Shown one piece after another: positions 62,945 to 64,000 of a DNA stretch of 64,000 nucleotides (its first letter is position 1; every line of letters starts with the position of its first letter). Source of the DNA: Clostridium paraputrificum (GTDB taxonomy: Bacteria > Bacillota > Clostridia > Clostridiales > Clostridiaceae); contig NZ_UAWH01000005.1 in the NCBI RefSeq assembly GCF_900447045.1, forward strand, positions 682,001-746,000. Reading direction: 5' to 3'. The notes beneath the pieces are model-generated. The model ran no database searches. It was given only the letters and a program-made list of their open reading frames with translations, and was not told the origin of the DNA. The position numbers and the translations under genes are program-made.

Positions 62945-63211
62945 ATGAAGATTATAAAAAAAGATGGTAGATTGCAAGAGTTTGATAAGAAAAAGATTTT
63001 TACTAGTTTAGATAATGCATCTAAAGATGTAGAGGGGATTGCATTAAATGAGTCAGATATTAAAATACTAGTTGAAGATATTTGCAAGAAGTTAGAAAGC
63101 ATTAGAAAAAATGATAATCCAAGCTCTAGCTATGAAATTATAGGTGTGATTATTGATGTATTAAAAAAAGATGGATTTGCACCAATAGCTAAATCTTTTG
63201 TTGAATATTAA
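62945..63211 (+). CDS. Stand-alone ATP-cone domain protein
   Basis: 88 residues from ATG 62945. KIIKKDGRLQEFDKKKIFTSL at the start and the helical GIALNESDIKILVEDI, SSYEIIGVIIDVLKKDGF end are a whole ATP-cone, the nucleotide-sensing module of ribonucleotide reductases and NrdR. It lacks the NrdR zinc finger and the NrdD catalytic domain, so it is a free regulatory domain. An upstream in-frame ATG (62933) sits on the ribosome binding site. Confidence 0.8.
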   Translation: MKIIKKDGRLQEFDKKKIFTSLDNASKDVEGIALNESDIKILVEDICKKLESIRKNDNPSSSYEIIGVIIDVLKKDGFAPIAKSFVEY

Positions 63212-63227
63212 TATTTTGTAAATTGTG

Positions 63228-63256
63228 TTGACAAATTATTGAATACATCATAGTAT
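63228..63256 (+). promoter_or_regulatory. Promoter of the M-box/mgtA transcript
   Basis: TTGACA (63228-63233), 17 bases, TAGTAT (63251-63256); an alternative TATGAT lies at 63254-63259. Transcription starting near 63265 gives the riboswitch from its 5' side. Confidence 0.7.
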
Positions 63257-63277
63257 GATAGTATAAAAGTTAATAGG

Positions 63278-63423
63278 CCTCGGTAGGTGAGGTTACTACA
63301 AGGATACGGGTCGCTGCCGTAAAAGAATGGAAACATTTTTAACTGGTTAGCAGGTTTTGCCGAACAAAGAAGGTTTAACTTAATGCGATTTCATTGCCTT
63401 GCAGAGCCAAAACTCAAACGAGA
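63278..63423 (+). ncRNA. M-box (ykoK) magnesium riboswitch aptamer
   Basis: Matches the M-box order: TAGGTGAGG, GGATACGG, TCGCTGCCG, and a late TTGCAGAGCCAAA. P1 closes CTCG (63279-63282) with CGAG (63419-63422). The 3' strand of the aptamer overlaps AACTCAAAC (63411-63419), which can pair along 9 bases with GTTTGAGTT in the terminator (63456-63464). High Mg2+ folding of the aptamer would free the terminator; low Mg2+ favours the antiterminator. Downstream gene is mgtA, as expected. Confidence 0.88.
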
Positions 63424-63445
63424 AAGTATTATTATAGTTAATTAT

Positions 63446-63487
63446 GCCTTCGTCAGTTTGAGTTGACGGAGGCTTTTATTATTTTTT
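63446..63487 (+). terminator. M-box expression-platform terminator
   Basis: GCCTTCGTCA (63446-63455) with TGACGGAGGC (63464-63473), then TTTTATTATTTTTT. Its loop carries the sequence that forms the antiterminator with 63411-63419. Confidence 0.9.
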
Positions 63488-63510
63488 GAAAAATCAGGAG
63501 GTGAAAAAGA

Positions 63511-63630
63511 ATGGAATCTGGAAATGGCAGTACGGAAAATGGAAGTATTAAAATTGAAGATAGTGATGTGTATCTGGATAAAGATCCTTTCTTTTTTACC
63601 CTTTTAACACCTTTCTGTTTTCAATTCTAA
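63511..63630 (+). CDS. Acidic leader peptide between the M-box and mgtA
   Basis: 39 codons from ATG 63511 behind a strong AGGAGGTGA. The sequence is polar and acidic first (ESGNGSTENG, IEDSDVYLDKDP) and then hydrophobic (FFFTLLTPFCFQF). Acidic and Pro-containing leader ORFs such as enterobacterial MgtL let low Mg2+ disturb translation and raise mgtA expression. This ORF lies in the same place, after the terminator and 138 bases before mgtA. The comparison is by position and composition, not homology. Hairpins at 63683-63708 and 63714-63740 lie between it and mgtA. Confidence 0.6.
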   Translation: MESGNGSTENGSIKIEDSDVYLDKDPFFFTLLTPFCFQF

Positions 63631-63768
63631 AACGAACATTATCCAAGTTACTAAATTTTCAAATTCAAAAAACAAAGTCTGTGGTTAAAAAATAGAATTT
63701 TTAACCCTTAGTTTCTTATTGCCTTTTTTAGGCGATAAGTAGATTGATTTAGTAAGGAGGAAAGAAAA

Positions 63769-64000
63769 ATGTTAAAGGAAAGAATATTAACAGATAGACT
63801 AATTACATTAGGCAGAATGTCTAAGGCTGAATTATTTAATGAATTAAATACCAATATAAATGGATTATCAAATAAGATGGTAGAAGAAAGAAGAGATAAG
63901 TTTGGTAAGAATGAAGTAATACATGAAAAGGAAGCATCATGGATTATAGAGTTGTTAAAATCATTTATAAATCCTTTTAATATAGTTTTAGTTATATTAG
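63769..64000 (+). CDS. mgtA: Magnesium-importing P-type ATPase, N-terminal part
   Basis: The window ends after 77 residues. The start (ATG 63769, GGAGG seven bases before) and LNTNINGLSNKMVEERRDKF, GKNEVIHEKEASWIIEL and FINPFNIVLVIL match the cytosolic N-terminus and first membrane helix of MgtA/MgtB Mg2+ pumps. The M-box upstream supports this. The phosphorylation domain is outside. Confidence 0.88.
   Translation, partial: MLKERILTDRLITLGRMSKAELFNELNTNINGLSNKMVEERRDKFGKNEVIHEKEASWIIELLKSFINPFNIVLVIL

Overview
The window is very AT-rich, with dense short-gap operons, strong GGAGG ribosome binding sites, AGA/ATA/TTA-dominated codons and clostridial gene families (DUF1836, GGGtGRT protein, M-box and NiCo riboswitches, Cys-x-Pro-x-Arg sulfatase). 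This points to Clostridium sensu stricto, C. perfringens/C. baratii-like; the species cannot be fixed from sequence reading alone.

Region 1 (1-10.65 kb): a mannose-family PTS (end of EIIA, then EIIB, EIIC, EIID) is followed by a cytosolic sulfatase, LacA/LacB, a class II tagatose-bisphosphate aldolase and a tagatose-6-phosphate kinase. This reads as uptake and catabolism of a (probably sulfated) galactose-type sugar by the tagatose-6-phosphate route. Immediately downstream is a 1221-residue secreted, sortase-anchored glycoside hydrolase with two LamG-like domains, a plausible supplier of that sugar.

Region 2 (10.65-30.6 kb): ordinary chromosomal genes. These include a possibly frameshifted ribbon-helix-helix-like protein, a lipoprotein, a membrane protein, a short pyruvate-kinase paralogue with a structured leader, a chemoreceptor, a NERD-like protein, a GH4 phospho-glycosidase, an RpiR regulator, a tiny zinc-ribbon protein with an SD-sequestering leader, DegV, DUF1836, GNAT and MATE proteins, a NiCo riboswitch with a P-type ATPase, an ABC exporter with an XRE-TPR regulator, a broken uridine-kinase-like gene and a PHP phosphoesterase.

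Region 3 (30.7-40.6 kb): a LevR-type sigma-54 activator gene precedes a sigma-54 promoter with TTGATACA repeats. These drive a PTS operon with two EIIA and two EIIB proteins, followed by an ATC-hydrolase-like protein, an M20 dipeptidase, an L-cysteine-desulfidase-family enzyme and RidA. This combination suggests catabolism of a sugar-cysteine or thiazoline/thiazolidine-type compound and is the strongest candidate for an undescribed pathway.

Region 4 (40.6-46.5 kb): a structured noncoding stretch with a 40-nt perfect palindrome, a divergent TldD/PmbA-like protein, and a putative RRNPP quorum-sensing pair (XRE-TPR regulator divergent from a 39-residue secreted pre-peptide). An aromatic-acid-exporter-like protein and the decayed remnant of an older phage element follow.

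Region 5 (46.57-59.995 kb): a 13.4-kb integrated element at the 3' end of tRNA-Leu(CAA), bounded by an exact 20-bp repeat. It has integrase, repressor, Cro, excisionase-like, replication genes, many small ORFs, a sigma factor, an unknown gene next to attR and a full-length tail tape-measure gene. No capsid, terminase or portal gene is present, so it is a satellite or a chimeric defective prophage.

Region 6 (60-64 kb): a NifU-like/GGGtGRT gene pair, a choline-kinase-like phosphotransferase, a stand-alone ATP-cone protein, then an M-box magnesium riboswitch, a short acidic leader ORF and the start of mgtA, which runs off the window.
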